From Blattamonas nauphoetae (lineage: Eukaryota; Preaxostyla; Oxymonadida), in assembly GCA_033064195.1 (NCBI GenBank), contig JARBJD010000151.1, forward strand, positions 62,001 to 126,000: a stretch of DNA of 64,000 nt, read 5' to 3'. Numbering within the stretch: the first letter of the stretch is position 1; every line of letters starts with the position of its first letter. The position numbers and the translations under genes are program-made. The notes under the pieces were generated by a model, which saw only the letters and a list, made by a program, of their open reading frames with translations, ran no database searches and was not told the origin of the DNA. Below, in pieces: positions 29,950 to 40,479 of this stretch.

Positions 29950-32470
29950 ATGGCATTACAAATTTCAAGAATTGAATTCAAGAAAAATGATGACACTTTC
30001 AACGATTATTTCGATGAAGATCTCGACGCAATGTTCAATAATCTTCCTGACGAAATTCATTCATTGTCTGATCGTTTGAGACCTCATAAAGTACCATTGT
30101 TCGACTATAAGAAATACAATGATGGTATATCATCTGAGAGTGCTGGTCATAAACGAACAGGAACAGCAATAAACATTGCACGTGTGACCAACCTAGCAGT
30201 CGTGGATATTGACATCTTGGATAAGGATGCTGATGAAGAAACCAAGAACCAAATCAGAACATCAGTGTTAAATGTATTACCCAATGATGTCGGATTAGTA
30301 GTGACTGGATCAGGGGGTCTTCATATATACTGCGATATTAATGGCTACAAACTGGAGAAAAACTCAATGGTGAAGGTGAAGAAAACAGACCAATACGATG
30401 TGGATTTATTCGCCTGTGTAGACTCATCTCTGCGCTGGATAGTGCAACCGAAATCCAAAGTCCAAAGGAAAGTGGAAGGCACTAATAAAATCCAATCATA
30501 TAAGACCATTAATGACTTTGACGAACTCTTCATCCTATCATCATTGTCAGATGTATTATCTAGTCTGGGTATTTCATTAAAGCCCACTCCATCAGAGAAG
30601 AAGTCATCAGTGAAACCATCAGTGAACCAGACCAAAATTGAAAGTCCAATAGCTCCTTCTTTCGACGAGGATTCCATTCAACAGTACACTTTAGCCCAAG
30701 CTGATTTAATCAGAAATGGACTGAAAGGACTAGTGATTCACAACGATTCTGGATCCAGATCAATTGAAGAGGAAGTCTCCTTGTTGCCATTATTTGCAGG
30801 CATTAATTCCCCTGAGACACATCAATGGATTTACAGACGAGATGCTCGAACAAACATACAAAGACATCTATGACAATAACACATTGACTGAAAATGCAGA
30901 GAAGAATTGGGAAGCACAGAGAATACGATACGCATCGAATGTTACCCATCCTGGAGTCCTCATTAAAATCATAAGTATCCACAATGAAAAGTACTATAAT
31001 GATGAACTCCTTCTTCCTCTCACTGACTACGATGTCTCTGATTTCTTTGACAGTCTTGAAGTTGATTCTAATGATGAATCAGTCAATGATAATCTCTCCA
31101 ATGAACCCACCAATGAACAATCAATAACGAAGAATTCATTCGATGAAAAGATCGATCTGCTGTCTCCATTCGACTTCTCTACAATAAGGAAAAAGGCAAC
31201 AAACAAAGACTACAAATCAGAGACAGAAGTGCTTAGAGATCTATTGAAAGTTCTTCGATGTATTGAAGTATCATTGCTATGCATTGTGAAAGAGTACAGT
31301 TCTCTTGATCTCTGCTATCGTGTCAATGTTCAGAAATAAGGTAACGTCTTGAGATTATTGAAATCAATTAAAGTGACCATTCCAAGCGAAGATCCAAAGA
31401 AGTGTAGAACGATCACGTGTCAATCAACATTCGAGAATAATCGCAATCTATTCATGGTCAATGGCATTCGATTTATGAGCGATAATCCACAGATGTTCTC
31501 GCTATTCCAAGGATACAAATATCCATTCGTTAGTGAACCAAACACTGATCTGATTCAACCATTCTTCGATTTCACCAAAGAGATAATTTCAGACAATAAT
31601 GAAGAATTGTATAACTTCATTATCAACTGGATATCATTCGTGATTCAGAATCCTGGTCAGAAAACAGCGTCGGTCATTATCTTGAAGGGAATGCAAGGAA
31701 TTGGCAAAAATGTCTGGACTAATGTGCTCTGTGAAATAATGCGAGGATACTCTGCTCCAAATATCACTGACATTCAGGAACTCTGCGGAACATGCAACAC
31801 AGTAATTGAAGGCAAAATGCTGATCGTCTGTAATGAATTGAAGAACGCTGGTGAAGAAAGAATGTCGAACTTTGACGCCCTCAAATCAATAATTTCAGAC
31901 ACTAGCTTCAGAGCTAATGAAAAAGGAATCGCTCGTCGTGACGCTGAGAATGTTGCCAATCTGATCTTCTGCACAAACAACGCATATCCAGTCAAGATTG
32001 AAGTCGATGATAGACGCTATTGTGTCTGCAAAGTCTCTAATAAACGTAAGGATGATGCCAACTATTTCCTAAACCTCATCCGCTCCTTCACTCCTGATTT
32101 TTACTCGCACATATTGACATACTTCAATCAAAGACCCATCACTGACTTCAACCCAAGGCAATTACCAAACACTAATGCTAGATGTATTCTCCAAGAAGTG
32201 TCTCGATCAGCAATAGGAGACTTCTGCCTCGAACACCTCCATGAATTAGAACAAGGAATGCCACGTTCCTATGCCTCTGAACTAATGCCAGATCACTACA
32301 AGAAACTCAAGACATTCCAGATGGACCTCCATGAGCATTGCACAGTCAAACAAAAACGCATTGATGGCAAACAAACATACTGCTACTTCATCGATCCCAA
32401 GTATGCTGAGCTCCTCAAGAAATCCTCCATCAATGACCAAGACACAAACGACCTAGACACCAATGACTAA
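29950..32470 (+). CDS. Primase plus SF3 helicase replication gene (fossil)
   Basis: The first part has archaeo-eukaryotic primase (PrimPol) features: AVVDIDILDKD for the metal-binding strand, SGGLHIYCDING for the sGxH motif, and VDLFACVDSSLRWIVQPKS. A Ser/Asp-rich linker follows. The last part is a superfamily 3, D5-like helicase: ILKGMQGIGKNVWTNVL (Walker A), KMLIVCNELKNAGEE (Walker B), ANLIFCTNNAYPVKIEVDDRRY (motif C and arginine finger region). Such primase-helicase proteins replicate many NCLDV, virophage and Polinton-like virus genomes. Here they occupy the place taken by polB in element 1. The gene is broken in about two places. Upstream is a TTTTTTATC box like that of polB. Confidence 0.83.
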
Positions 32471-32479
32471 TCCACCAAT

Positions 32480-32965
32480 GTCTATATATTTTTGCCTATC
32501 CACAAACACCCCCATTTTCCATCAATGTCTCTTCACAAATACCTCTCCATCAACGCCCCCATTCAACAATGCCTCTCCACCAATGTCCTCTCCACCAATA
32601 CTATTCCACTAATGCCTCTCTATATATTGTTATCATTATCGACATGTAGTATCCCACTAATGTCTCATCATCAATGCCTCTCCACCAATCTCTCTCCACC
32701 AATCTCTCTCCACCAATCTCTCTCCACCAATCTCTCTCCACCAATGTCTCATCACCAATCACTCTCCACCAATATCTCTACACCAATCTCTCTACACCTA
32801 TGTCCCCCACTATCCACCTATTATCTCTCCACCAATGACTACTCACCAATGCCCATACACCTATCTATATCCACCTATTTCCCCGCACCTATCTATTTCC
32901 ACCTATCTCAATCATCCTTGACTTATCCATCTCTGTCTATACACTTATTGCCTCTCACCTCCCAA
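32480..32965 (+). repeat. CCACCAATCTCTCT-type low-complexity satellite
   Basis: Degenerate short repeats built on (T)CCACCAATCTCTC and CACCTATCTAT, most regular at 32675-32770. They lie between the helicase end and the integrase remnant. An open frame runs through, but its Ser/Thr/Leu/Pro translation is repeat-derived and I do not treat it as protein. Confidence 0.8.
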
Positions 32966-32984
32966 CAGAAAGTCAGTACATATT

Positions 32985-33517
32985 TCACAAGTTCACCATT
33001 CACAAATCACAATCGAATTGTCGATCGAGTGATCAGAACAATCAGAGATGGATTCCAAGACAATGCAACACAGATGGCCAATCATTCTTTGATGAATCAG
33101 ATGGTGGAATACTACAACATGACTCCACATCGAGCGTACTGGAACAAGTTCACTCCACAGCAAGCACAAAACAATCGTGAAATCGAAGCACTGTACATCT
33201 CCAGTTGTGAAGAGCAATTGAAGAACATCCAAAGACAACAGACAACACTAATGCTTTGGCGATACAAACCAGGGAACATACTGTTGATTCACCTTGATTT
33301 GGACAAGACTGTTGCCAAATTTCAGAAGAAGCGAAGACAGTTTCAATTTGTTGGACAATTCATTGAGTACAAACACGGAAATGTTGTTGCAAGACTTCTG
33401 AATGGACTCACGTGTCTACCAAAAATTGTGTATGTTCCAATCCAACACACAAAATATCATGCTGCTTCCATCGATGATTTATCACCAGAGTTCATTGATG
33501 AATTAAATATCGTTTAA
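32985..33517 (+). pseudogene. Integrase remnant of element 2 (fossil)
   Basis: From SSPFTNHNRIVDRVIRTIRD through the MVEYYNMTPHRAYWN helix, the MLWRYKPGNILLIHL section and the C-terminal SIDDLSPEFIDELN, the sequence follows the last 45 percent of the element 1 integrase. It directly abuts the satellite tract on its left, and no further integrase sequence was found in element 2. The gene is therefore not whole. Confidence 0.85.
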
Positions 33518-33554
33518 TTTCAGAAGTGTTTCAAATTTTTTTATTCTGTTTAAA

Positions 33555-33938
33555 ATGATCCGGAACAGTTTAGAACATTTTGGAAAAGATTCAAAGTTTT
33601 TAGAACATTTTGATAAAGATCTAAAAATTTTAGAACCGTTTGATCCTAAACAGAACTGTTTTGAAAACATCTATGATTTTCAGAAGTTTTTGGAAAAGAA
33701 CAGAAACGAACTGAACGAATACACCACTCAGAAACTAAATCGATTGATCAGAATTGATGGATACAAAATAACAAAAAAAAGAGGTGAGATAGCACTTCGA
33801 AAAATAAACAATGACAACACAGGTGACTCCACTTCATTCTCGATTGATCAAAGATTATCCGACATTGAAGAATCAATACGAACGTTGCCAGACACTATTG
33901 GCAGTCTCATTCAAGAGCTATCTGACACCACGACTTAG
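33555..33938 (+). CDS. Small GY-motif protein, element 2 copy
   Basis: The protein has 127 residues. The first 35 contain repeated LEHFGKD / LEHFDKD / LEPFD words, a small internal duplication absent from the element 1 copy. The core (FQKFLEKNRNELNEYTTQK, LNRLIRIDGYKITKKRG, EIALRK) and the heptad C-terminus (IDQRLSDIEESIRTLPDTIG) correspond to 17210-17542. It lies downstream of the integrase remnant and its 3' end overlaps that of the ATPase by 21 bp. Function unknown. Confidence 0.62.
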   Translation: MIRNSLEHFGKDSKFLEHFDKDLKILEPFDPKQNCFENIYDFQKFLEKNRNELNEYTTQKLNRLIRIDGYKITKKRGEIALRKINNDNTGDSTSFSIDQRLSDIEESIRTLPDTIGSLIQELSDTTT

Positions 33939-34763
33939 TCCATCCTTGTTGATCTCTGTCAGTGCTACTCCATCTGCGTTGTATCGAAGAATGATTGCTT
34001 CACATTTTTGTTTTCGTTGATAGCTGTTCCAGAATTGTCGAATGTCAATTGGCGAGTTCAATTGAGGATAGACTCGACTGATTCGTTCTTTGTTGAATCC
34101 TCCAAAGATCCACATTGAATCAATGTTTGACTTCATGTCTGCTGACAAACTGAACAGCTCATGCATCGTCAGAAAGAAAGTGAACTTTGGCTGTCGATTC
34201 TCCAATAATAAGTCCATCATTGTCATTCTATTTTTGGATGTTCTACGTTCACCGAGGATTCTACGACAGTCATCAAGGAGAATAATTGTTTGGAGATTCT
34301 TTACTGAGAAGTCATCAACGTGAAGTGAGTCGAAGAGATCCTCCCTGCATTCATCAGTAATTTTGTTCTGCCACTGATTGTCAATAATTTCTTCATTCGC
34401 GGCTTTAGATTGAGACAATTCCAACAGAAATGGTAGTGCTTCATCGTATTTCACTTTCACGTATGGAACGTTCAGTATTGGTTTGAACTTGTCGAATGTT
34501 GGATCAATGTTCTTATCAGTGACGAAGACAAACAAGTGAAAGAGCTCATTCCGAACCTGAACATTCTGGAGTTTGGCAACCTCTCGAAGAGCATTGAACG
34601 TTTTCCCACTTCCTCTGTTTCCAACAAGGACATTTACACTATTGCGATTGAAATTAAAGTCTGGATGAATTTGTGATTGGACTTCATGAGAAACATTCCT
34701 ATTAGATGCTTCGCTAATTATTGCATTCACATAAGCTGTCAGAGACATATTTGATCTTCGCAT
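33918..34763 (-). CDS. Packaging ATPase, element 2 copy
   Basis: The protein has 281 residues. Walker A is VGNRGSGKTFNALREV (about residue 51), Walker B is LQTIILLDDCRRIL (about 163), then FTFFLTMHELFSLSADMKSN. It follows the element 1 ATPase over its whole length with many identical stretches; the C-terminal 25 residues differ. It is divergent from the 209-residue gene, as in element 1. The frame appears whole. Confidence 0.9.
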   Translation of the reverse strand: MRRSNMSLTAYVNAIISEASNRNVSHEVQSQIHPDFNFNRNSVNVLVGNRGSGKTFNALREVAKLQNVQVRNELFHLFVFVTDKNIDPTFDKFKPILNVPYVKVKYDEALPFLLELSQSKAANEEIIDNQWQNKITDECREDLFDSLHVDDFSVKNLQTIILLDDCRRILGERRTSKNRMTMMDLLLENRQPKFTFFLTMHELFSLSADMKSNIDSMWIFGGFNKERISRVYPQLNSPIDIRQFWNSYQRKQKCEAIILRYNADGVALTEINKDGLSRGVR

Positions 34764-34824
34764 TTATGATTTATCATTAATTAAAATATAGTTTTGGATT
34801 TTTTATTTTGTATGAAATACACAG

Positions 34825-35454
34825 ATGTCGCAAAAGATAGTGTACCAAAAAACAGCAAGAAAAGCACAACCAAAGAAACCGAAATTGAGCTATTCACAAG
34901 ATACTCAAGCAGCAATGAAACGAATTTATGCTGATGATGACATTGGAACAAAGTTCAATTCTGCACTCAGTAGTGTTCCATCAGCTTTAGAGTACATTGA
35001 AAGGACTGGACAAAACTGGAATGTTCAAATGGAAAAACATGGTAAAGTATCAGATGTGATGATTTATGACAAAGAAACTGGAGATCTAGTTGCTGCCAAT
35101 GGGTTCATGCTTGCACCATACAACAGTCGACCTGTCGTCGAGACATACTATTCAATGAATCCAACACCAGATATGAGAAGACAAACACCATATTCATCAT
35201 TTCGTCAAGATCATGGTAGAAGAATCAAGGCTGCACACAACAATTTTCTCAAGACTGGAACATACGATTTGCCAGGAAACTATCATGAAGTGAGCTATGG
35301 AGATATGCAAAAGCAACGATCACAACAACCTTATGCAACAATGAAGAAAGCAGTTGGTGACTATATGACGAATGTTTTGAAGGTGTATCGTGCCAGCAAA
35401 GATCATCCAGTAGATATAAGCAATGGAGTATTGGACAATATGGTTTTCAATTAA
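34825..35454 (+). CDS. PX-like protein, element 2 counterpart
   Basis: The protein has 209 residues, with a basic start (KTARKAQPKKPKLSYS). The central NWNVQMEKHGKVSDVMIYDK then ETGDLVAANG aligns in pattern with GWNVLVEDRDGDGYNDDVIVV in the 342-residue element 1 gene; elsewhere similarity is weak, which contrasts with the strong conservation of the capsid genes next door. The position, divergent from the ATPase, is the same. Function unknown. Possibly fast-evolving, or a different lineage of the same gene. Confidence 0.6.
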   Translation: MSQKIVYQKTARKAQPKKPKLSYSQDTQAAMKRIYADDDIGTKFNSALSSVPSALEYIERTGQNWNVQMEKHGKVSDVMIYDKETGDLVAANGFMLAPYNSRPVVETYYSMNPTPDMRRQTPYSSFRQDHGRRIKAAHNNFLKTGTYDLPGNYHEVSYGDMQKQRSQQPYATMKKAVGDYMTNVLKVYRASKDHPVDISNGVLDNMVFN

Positions 35455-35478
35455 ATTCAGTCTAAAATAGCATCAAAG

Positions 35479-35778
35479 ATGTGGGACAAATGGCTTGAAG
35501 ACAACGTTCAAAACTTCGTAAGCACAAATGAAGAATGTCAGAGAGTCAAGAACAGAAAGGACTTCAAAGAATTGGTAAATCCACAATTTCTTTAGATAAC
35601 GACAAAAAATCCAACATATCTGGGTGATTTCCTTGGTCAATACACTGTTGAAATAACAACAATTCTGAATCAACTGACAACTGAAGCATATCGAACAAGA
35701 GATGTAGGACAATATCAACAAGTGTATATGCCGAAATATGCTCGATTCGCACAATTGGAGAAAGATATGAGTGATTAA
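35479..35778 (+). pseudogene. Small gene remnant specific to element 2 (fossil)
   Basis: A start (MWDKWLEDNVQNF) and a later coding-like segment (TYLGDFLGQYTVEITTIL, then MPKYARFAQLEKDMSD) fill the gap between the PX-like gene and the capsid block. Together they suggest a protein of about 95 residues that is no longer intact. In element 1 the inserted segment occupies this neighbourhood and I saw no counterpart. Confidence 0.4.
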
Positions 35779-35793
35779 AAACATAAATATATA

Positions 35794-35805
35794 TTTTTTA
35801 TTTTT
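35794..35805 (+). promoter_or_regulatory. T-rich motif before 219-residue gene
   Basis: TTTTTTATTTTT then ATAGAAAGTG and ATG; used to choose the ATG over the preceding GTG. Confidence 0.6.
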
Positions 35806-35815
35806 ATAGAAAGTG

Positions 35816-36475
35816 ATGCAACCAATTCTAAGTTGTCAATTTACAAAACACACAAGTTCTTCTTCCGTTCCAACGTCAATCACCAACAATGTCATCATCG
35901 ACTCTCACAAAGAGTTCGAAGCCTTGCAGAGGCGAGACAATCAAGGAGCATCTTCTGGAAGATCAAAGTTGGAAGACCGAAATGAACAAGGAGCAAATGT
36001 TGAAATGAACAATGAATCAGGTATTTATGATCCACCACCACTCGAGATATATCCATCAGCACCGATCCAAAGTCTCACCAGAGGCTTCGAACCCTCCAGA
36101 GGGGAGAGTCGTTCAATTCCACTGAGGGAATATACATCAAATATAGCAGCATTCAAAGACCAACTATTGTTGGTGTTCAAAAATGCTTTTGCATGTGAAA
36201 AGAAACTATTGAATAATCTCATTGAACCATCAAAGAAACTGATCACAAACCAAAGTGATTTATGTGCACTGATTGCTACACTGACTGGAATCAATGATGT
36301 TGTGATTGAACTGGATGACCTTTCTGACAAGTGCTTCTGTCTGAATAAACTGCCAATCTTTCGAACCATTTTCAAGATCCTTGTTGGTGGAAAAGATATG
36401 AGCATTGCCTTCAATGAAGCTTACAACACCATCCTCAATTATGGAATTTCACTGACGAAAGCAATTCCGAGATAA
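35816..36475 (+). CDS. Unknown virion-block protein, element 2 copy
   Basis: The protein has about 219 residues from the ATG after the T-rich motif; the open frame extends one GTG codon earlier. The variable Ser-rich N-terminus shares FTKHTSSSSVPTSITNNVII with the element 1 copy (9120-9701), followed by a longer low-complexity part, then the conserved helical C-terminal 110 residues (AFACEKKLLNNLIEPSKKL to SLTKAIPR). The conserved half is almost identical between the two elements, the N-terminal half is not, which suggests a variable exposed tail on a structural core. Confidence 0.68.
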   Translation: MQPILSCQFTKHTSSSSVPTSITNNVIIDSHKEFEALQRRDNQGASSGRSKLEDRNEQGANVEMNNESGIYDPPPLEIYPSAPIQSLTRGFEPSRGESRSIPLREYTSNIAAFKDQLLLVFKNAFACEKKLLNNLIEPSKKLITNQSDLCALIATLTGINDVVIELDDLSDKCFCLNKLPIFRTIFKILVGGKDMSIAFNEAYNTILNYGISLTKAIPR

Positions 36476-36493
36476 AATTAGTAATGAATTGTA

Positions 36494-36505
36494 TTTTTTA
36501 TTTTT
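36494..36505 (+). promoter_or_regulatory. T-rich motif before 113-residue MAPG gene
   Basis: TTTTTTATTTTT then ACATAAATG. Confidence 0.65.
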
Positions 36506-36511
36506 ACATAA

Positions 36512-36853
36512 ATGGCACCAGGAAGTTTCAACAAACTCAAAAATATCGGAAAACAGTTCTTTCAATTCATCAAACCATTAGCTCCAACGTTACTTCAAGT
36601 CGGTGGTGGCTTGCTCTCACAAACGAACAACAAATTTGGACAAACGGCTGGAGGAATCCTCAGTGGCTTAGGAGGAATGATGGATGTGTACCAACAAAAC
36701 AAAGCAATGAATCAGTCACAAAAGCCACAACGACAGGATTTCTCAGATCAAAGACCACAAATGATTGAATATGATCCTCCACGAAATGCTCGGTACGTTA
36801 ATGATGAGACGCCTCAATCGTCAAATTCCAAAATTCAATTCAAAGGTTTATAA
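36512..36853 (+). CDS. Small MAPG protein, Gly/Gln-rich, element 2 copy
   Basis: The protein has 113 residues. The first 65 match the element 1 protein (MAPGSFNKLKNIGKQFFQF, PTLLQVGGGLLSQT, GGMMD). The tail is longer, Gln/Pro/Arg-rich and unrelated. The T-rich motif precedes the start by 6 bp. Probable minor virion component. Confidence 0.7.
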   Translation: MAPGSFNKLKNIGKQFFQFIKPLAPTLLQVGGGLLSQTNNKFGQTAGGILSGLGGMMDVYQQNKAMNQSQKPQRQDFSDQRPQMIEYDPPRNARYVNDETPQSSNSKIQFKGL

Positions 36854-36869
36854 ATAAATGTAAATCCAG

Positions 36870-36881
36870 TTTTTTATTTTT
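36870..36881 (+). promoter_or_regulatory. T-rich motif before 100-residue MAPG gene
   Basis: TTTTTTATTTTT then ACAGAAATG. Confidence 0.65.
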
Positions 36882-36887
36882 ACAGAA

Positions 36888-37190
36888 ATGGCACCAGGTT
36901 GGTTATCAAAATTAGCAGGAGTCGGTAAAACCATTCTCAGAATTGGAGCACCATTTTTAAATCTCATTCCCTTCGTAGGACCAGTTATTTCAAAGATTGC
37001 ACAGACAGGAGTGGAGATGATTCCAGATGTGAAATCGGATCAACAAATCCATGCAGAAAAGATGGCTCAGTATGAACAAGCAATCAATGAAGGAAACACA
37101 GCAGTTGCGAATCAGCTCAGAGGTGAAATACTGAGACTGGAAGAAAAGCTGAAGCCAAAACCAAAGCTAAAGAAAGTGAAAAAGAAATAA
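36888..37190 (+). CDS. Small MAPG protein, hydrophobic/Lys-rich, element 2 copy
   Basis: The protein has 100 residues, MAPGWLSKLAGVGKTILRIG, with hydrophobic FLNLIPFVGPVISKIA, a helical VEMIPDVKSDQQIHAEKM section and a Lys-rich end. It is nearly identical to 8453-8752. The hydrophobic N-terminal helix and basic tail are what one would expect of a membrane-active or DNA-condensing capsid-interior protein; this is inference. Confidence 0.7.
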   Translation: MAPGWLSKLAGVGKTILRIGAPFLNLIPFVGPVISKIAQTGVEMIPDVKSDQQIHAEKMAQYEQAINEGNTAVANQLRGEILRLEEKLKPKPKLKKVKKK

Positions 37191-37199
37191 TCAATATTG

Positions 37200-37212
37200 T
37201 TTTTTTATTTTT
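37200..37212 (+). promoter_or_regulatory. T-rich motif before element 2 major capsid
   Basis: TTTTTTTATTTTT then GATAAAATG. Confidence 0.65.
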
Positions 37213-37218
37213 GATAAA

Positions 37219-39081
37219 ATGAACCCACACATTACACATCTGACAAACAAAAGACATGGAGCATCAACATTGACTGGAAACACCACAGGATCAATCAAGT
37301 ATCCCAGAGATGACATTGGTCAAATACAACAACAATTAATGTCTGAACATCATGTAAATTTCCTCTTGAATGATGGAGCACACAGTACCTCGATACAGGA
37401 GTTGAAACCATCAGAGAATTCACGATTCTACAAAGGACAAGAGATAATCATTCCACTCACTGGCAATCAAGACATTTGTCAAATCGATGATTCCTTCATA
37501 ACATTCACCATCACAACGACGTTGAAAGTCAACAATTGGGACATTACCCCAGACAAAGTTGGATCTTACTCAAATGAGAGGATATTTATGTTCGTTGGAC
37601 TCAAGCATTCGGCATCAATCTTTAGTAGATTTACTGTTCTTCACAACAATCAAAGAATCATCAGCACAGCAAACAATGACGTTTCAATGGAGTCTCACAT
37701 CTACAATATGATCAAACCAAAGAGTCAATTGGAGAATCGTAAGCATGCACATACGCCGTGGCAAAATGCTTGGAATCATGACGAATCTGTTGCTGGTGTC
37801 TATATTCCATTATCTGACTTCACATCGGTGTCACAAGCTGGTCATTTCACCGATACAATAAAGGTACCGATTCGTGTGTCAAGAAACCTTGAAGATCTTC
37901 TCATTTTTTCAGGGATGACTGACTATCCAAAATGTCTGTTTGGTGATTTGAAATTGAGTGTGTACATCAATGAAGATGCATTTGTTTGTTGCCCAGTTAA
38001 TCCTGACCTCACTTTGAAGAATACACTCTCGACCTACATTGGCTCAACAAAACCTCCAATTCATCATGCAATTGCCGATTGTCAACAGCATCGTCCATGG
38101 TTTTTCCACTCGCTTCTTGCGAACTGCACCAAGAATTTCGTTCAAATTGGCCAATCATTTCGGATATCAGCAGTGACTCAAGACATTTACTATAGTTCAG
38201 CAGGAACAGGTACAAAAGAACCAGAATTTGTAGATCAGTACATTTCTCTAAACATTATTGATTATCAAATTGATGATGTGTATTGCATGAGTGCTGGATA
38301 TAAAATGAAAGAAATCGCGAAAGAGAGTCTGAAGAAGATGTATCAGGATCGTCCAGGAACAATTCCAGCAGAAAAGATCTCATTCTATCCATTTCAGAAA
38401 ACACCAACGGCAACAGGAATTGATTGTACTCAACAGAAGGTTCTCGTGAATGCCAAAGACATCATGCTCCTCTTCCGTCACTACGACAATGAAGTCACCT
38501 GTTTCCACAATCCAATGCAGAAAGATCTTCGTGTGCATTTGCTCAACAAATACTATCCAGAAAACTGGACATCAACTATTGGAGCTCGCTTCTACCAGTT
38601 CGCATTGTCGACTCTCAACCTTGATTCATACCGTACTGTTCCAGATGATTTGGAGCGATCATTGACGGATTCACTAGTTGAAGAACATCTTGAAGGTGGA
38701 AGAACATATCCGAACGAAACAATGGCAAGAGTACGTCCGATTCATGACAATACTGACTTCCTTTTGTGCTTTTCAACACAGAGAAGCGGATGTCCAACAA
38801 ACTGCAACGATTCAATTAGTTCCAGAGGTCAGAATGTTCCAGTCACTTTGAGATCAAGTCCGATTTACCAAGGTCTGATTGATACATACTACAATGTTCT
38901 CGATCCAAGTCAAAAGGGTGGTGATATGACAACATTTACTCATCCTCCAGCACCGATTTTAGCAACGACTGCAACAACATGGTGGGTATTACGTTTTGTA
39001 AATGACGAACCTAAAGTTGAATACTATCCCAATCACACATTGAAAGCATTGCACAAAGAACTCGGAATTCCGAAATCATAA
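37219..39081 (+). CDS. Major capsid protein, element 2 copy
   Basis: The protein has 620 residues and matches the element 1 protein (622) over the full length with only substitutions and a few small gaps, for example GQEIIIPLTGNQDICQIDDS, KCLFGDLKLSVYINEDAFVC and PAPILATTATTWWVLRF. The most variable patches are around residues 195-215 and 275-335, which could be surface loops. The frame is open from start to stop. T-rich motif at 37200-37212. Confidence 0.77.
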   Translation: MNPHITHLTNKRHGASTLTGNTTGSIKYPRDDIGQIQQQLMSEHHVNFLLNDGAHSTSIQELKPSENSRFYKGQEIIIPLTGNQDICQIDDSFITFTITTTLKVNNWDITPDKVGSYSNERIFMFVGLKHSASIFSRFTVLHNNQRIISTANNDVSMESHIYNMIKPKSQLENRKHAHTPWQNAWNHDESVAGVYIPLSDFTSVSQAGHFTDTIKVPIRVSRNLEDLLIFSGMTDYPKCLFGDLKLSVYINEDAFVCCPVNPDLTLKNTLSTYIGSTKPPIHHAIADCQQHRPWFFHSLLANCTKNFVQIGQSFRISAVTQDIYYSSAGTGTKEPEFVDQYISLNIIDYQIDDVYCMSAGYKMKEIAKESLKKMYQDRPGTIPAEKISFYPFQKTPTATGIDCTQQKVLVNAKDIMLLFRHYDNEVTCFHNPMQKDLRVHLLNKYYPENWTSTIGARFYQFALSTLNLDSYRTVPDDLERSLTDSLVEEHLEGGRTYPNETMARVRPIHDNTDFLLCFSTQRSGCPTNCNDSISSRGQNVPVTLRSSPIYQGLIDTYYNVLDPSQKGGDMTTFTHPPAPILATTATTWWVLRFVNDEPKVEYYPNHTLKALHKELGIPKS

Positions 39082-39109
39082 ATGAGCAAAAGAAAATTAT
39101 GATATTGTA

Positions 39110-39121
39110 TTTTTTATTTTT
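39110..39121 (+). promoter_or_regulatory. T-rich motif before element 2 minor capsid
   Basis: TTTTTTATTTTT then CTATAAATG, identical to the element 1 site. Confidence 0.65.
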
Positions 39122-39127
39122 CTATAA

Positions 39128-39368
39128 ATGAGAAGTATCAGAGCAAATCAATCCAAACCAACATCGACATTAATTGAGCAAATCGAAGTGCAATCGTATC
39201 TGCCAAAACAATGGGATTCAGAACCTCATGTGTATTCCATCCAAGAAGTACATCCAACAAATCCTCCAATGCCATGTAGAATCACTGATGAGATTGAAGT
39301 GCCATTGTGCTATGACGGACATGATGTGACTAAGTTTTCGAAGAGTCATTTACGGATAGATCTAACTG
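39128..39368 (+). CDS. Minor capsid protein, first part (fossil)
   Basis: About 80 residues (MRSIRANQSKPTSTLIEQIE, PPMPCRITDEIEVPLCYDGH) closely matching the start of the element 1 minor capsid gene at 4776-6494. The gene is interrupted here by the 5.0-kb TIR-bounded segment; the rest lies at 44355-45798. T-rich motif at 39110-39121. Confidence 0.85.
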
Positions 39369-39514
39369 GGTGTTTTTTTTCGAGACTCGACTCCTCCTTT
39401 TTTTGCAGATTCCTGATTGTCCCACATTCATCAAGCAGGAACTTGGGGGAAAAGTTTAGTTTTTCATTGGTTCTGGTCGCTGGATGTCAACTTGTTTTGA
39501 TATGGGTTGATCAC

Positions 39515-40350
39515 TCATTTTGTTGACAAATGATCCACAAACGTGTTTTGTGTCAACGAAGAGGGAACTGGTGACAGGCAAAAGTGAAATGTGGTTATTA
39601 GAAGTGAGTAAAATGAAAAACTACACTGTCCAGGCAACTGAAACTTGAAGTCAATTCGAGGGATCGTGGCTGTGTCTGCGCCTGTAATGGTCATTGAGGA
39701 TGGGAGATAAACGACTATCACAGTGAATCCAGAGATGTCGCCCCTCCAGTTCTTTGCTTTTCACACCGATCGTCATGGCGTGGACCTCGATCCGCATCCA
39801 GCTGTGTCTGTCTTTGTCTCATCAACATAAAGCTGACATTGAACTGTCAGACATTTGGGGATGCCATATTCCAGAGGGACGTAGGCAGAACGTCTGTAGC
39901 CGCAACTAAATCTCCCGTTGTCCGTCGTATCGTCTTTACAACCTGTGATGAGCTTGGCCCGCGTGAGAGCTTCATTAGTCACCACCAGTGTTTCCTGAGA
40001 AGGTGAGAGTCTTCAGATTGTAGTTTCACGCATCCGAGCTCGCTCAATGAAGGATACAGTGATTGAGTAATACCATAGTGCAGTTCACACGAATTTGCGA
40101 CGAAGTGTCTGAAATGTGTTGTCAAAGATGCTTGTTTGACAGTCATTTCCTTCAGAGCCTCTCTCCGACATAGCTACACTATCCCTGCAGCCACCTCTCT
40201 CGGACAGCTCTCAAACCGACACGTGCAGTGAGAGGATGCTGTCCGACCTCCTTTTGAGTGTCCTGATCTGGCTGTCAGTTGAAGAGGAGTATACCCGTCT
40301 TTGCTGACTCATGTTTCAGCTGAATAACATCCATATTAATGAATCAGCAA
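39515..40350 (-). pseudogene. Possible surface-protein fragment
   Basis: Minus-strand pieces such as VIVVYLPSSMTITGADTATI, TNEALTRAKLITGCKDDTTD, FSCGYRRSAYVPLEYGIP and LKTLTFSGNTGGD have the strand-rich, Thr/Gly-rich character of the host surface families. They lie in different frames with stops between them. No anchor or signal is seen. This is a weak call; a decayed unrelated gene is equally possible. Confidence 0.3.
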
Positions 40351-40479
40351 TCAACATGGACACTTGACGGCATCCTAAGGCGTGTCGAGATGCAGAGTAG
40401 AAACGACATGACGAAGAAAGAGGGGAGCCGAATGTGGGGCGGGCAATGACAGTTCGGTAGTGTATATCAGTCAGCATGA

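Noticed and set aside
32492-32980. Start of a 341-residue open frame as a Ser-rich protein
   Set aside because: Translation of the CCACCAATCTCTC satellite; only the later part is integrase-derived.
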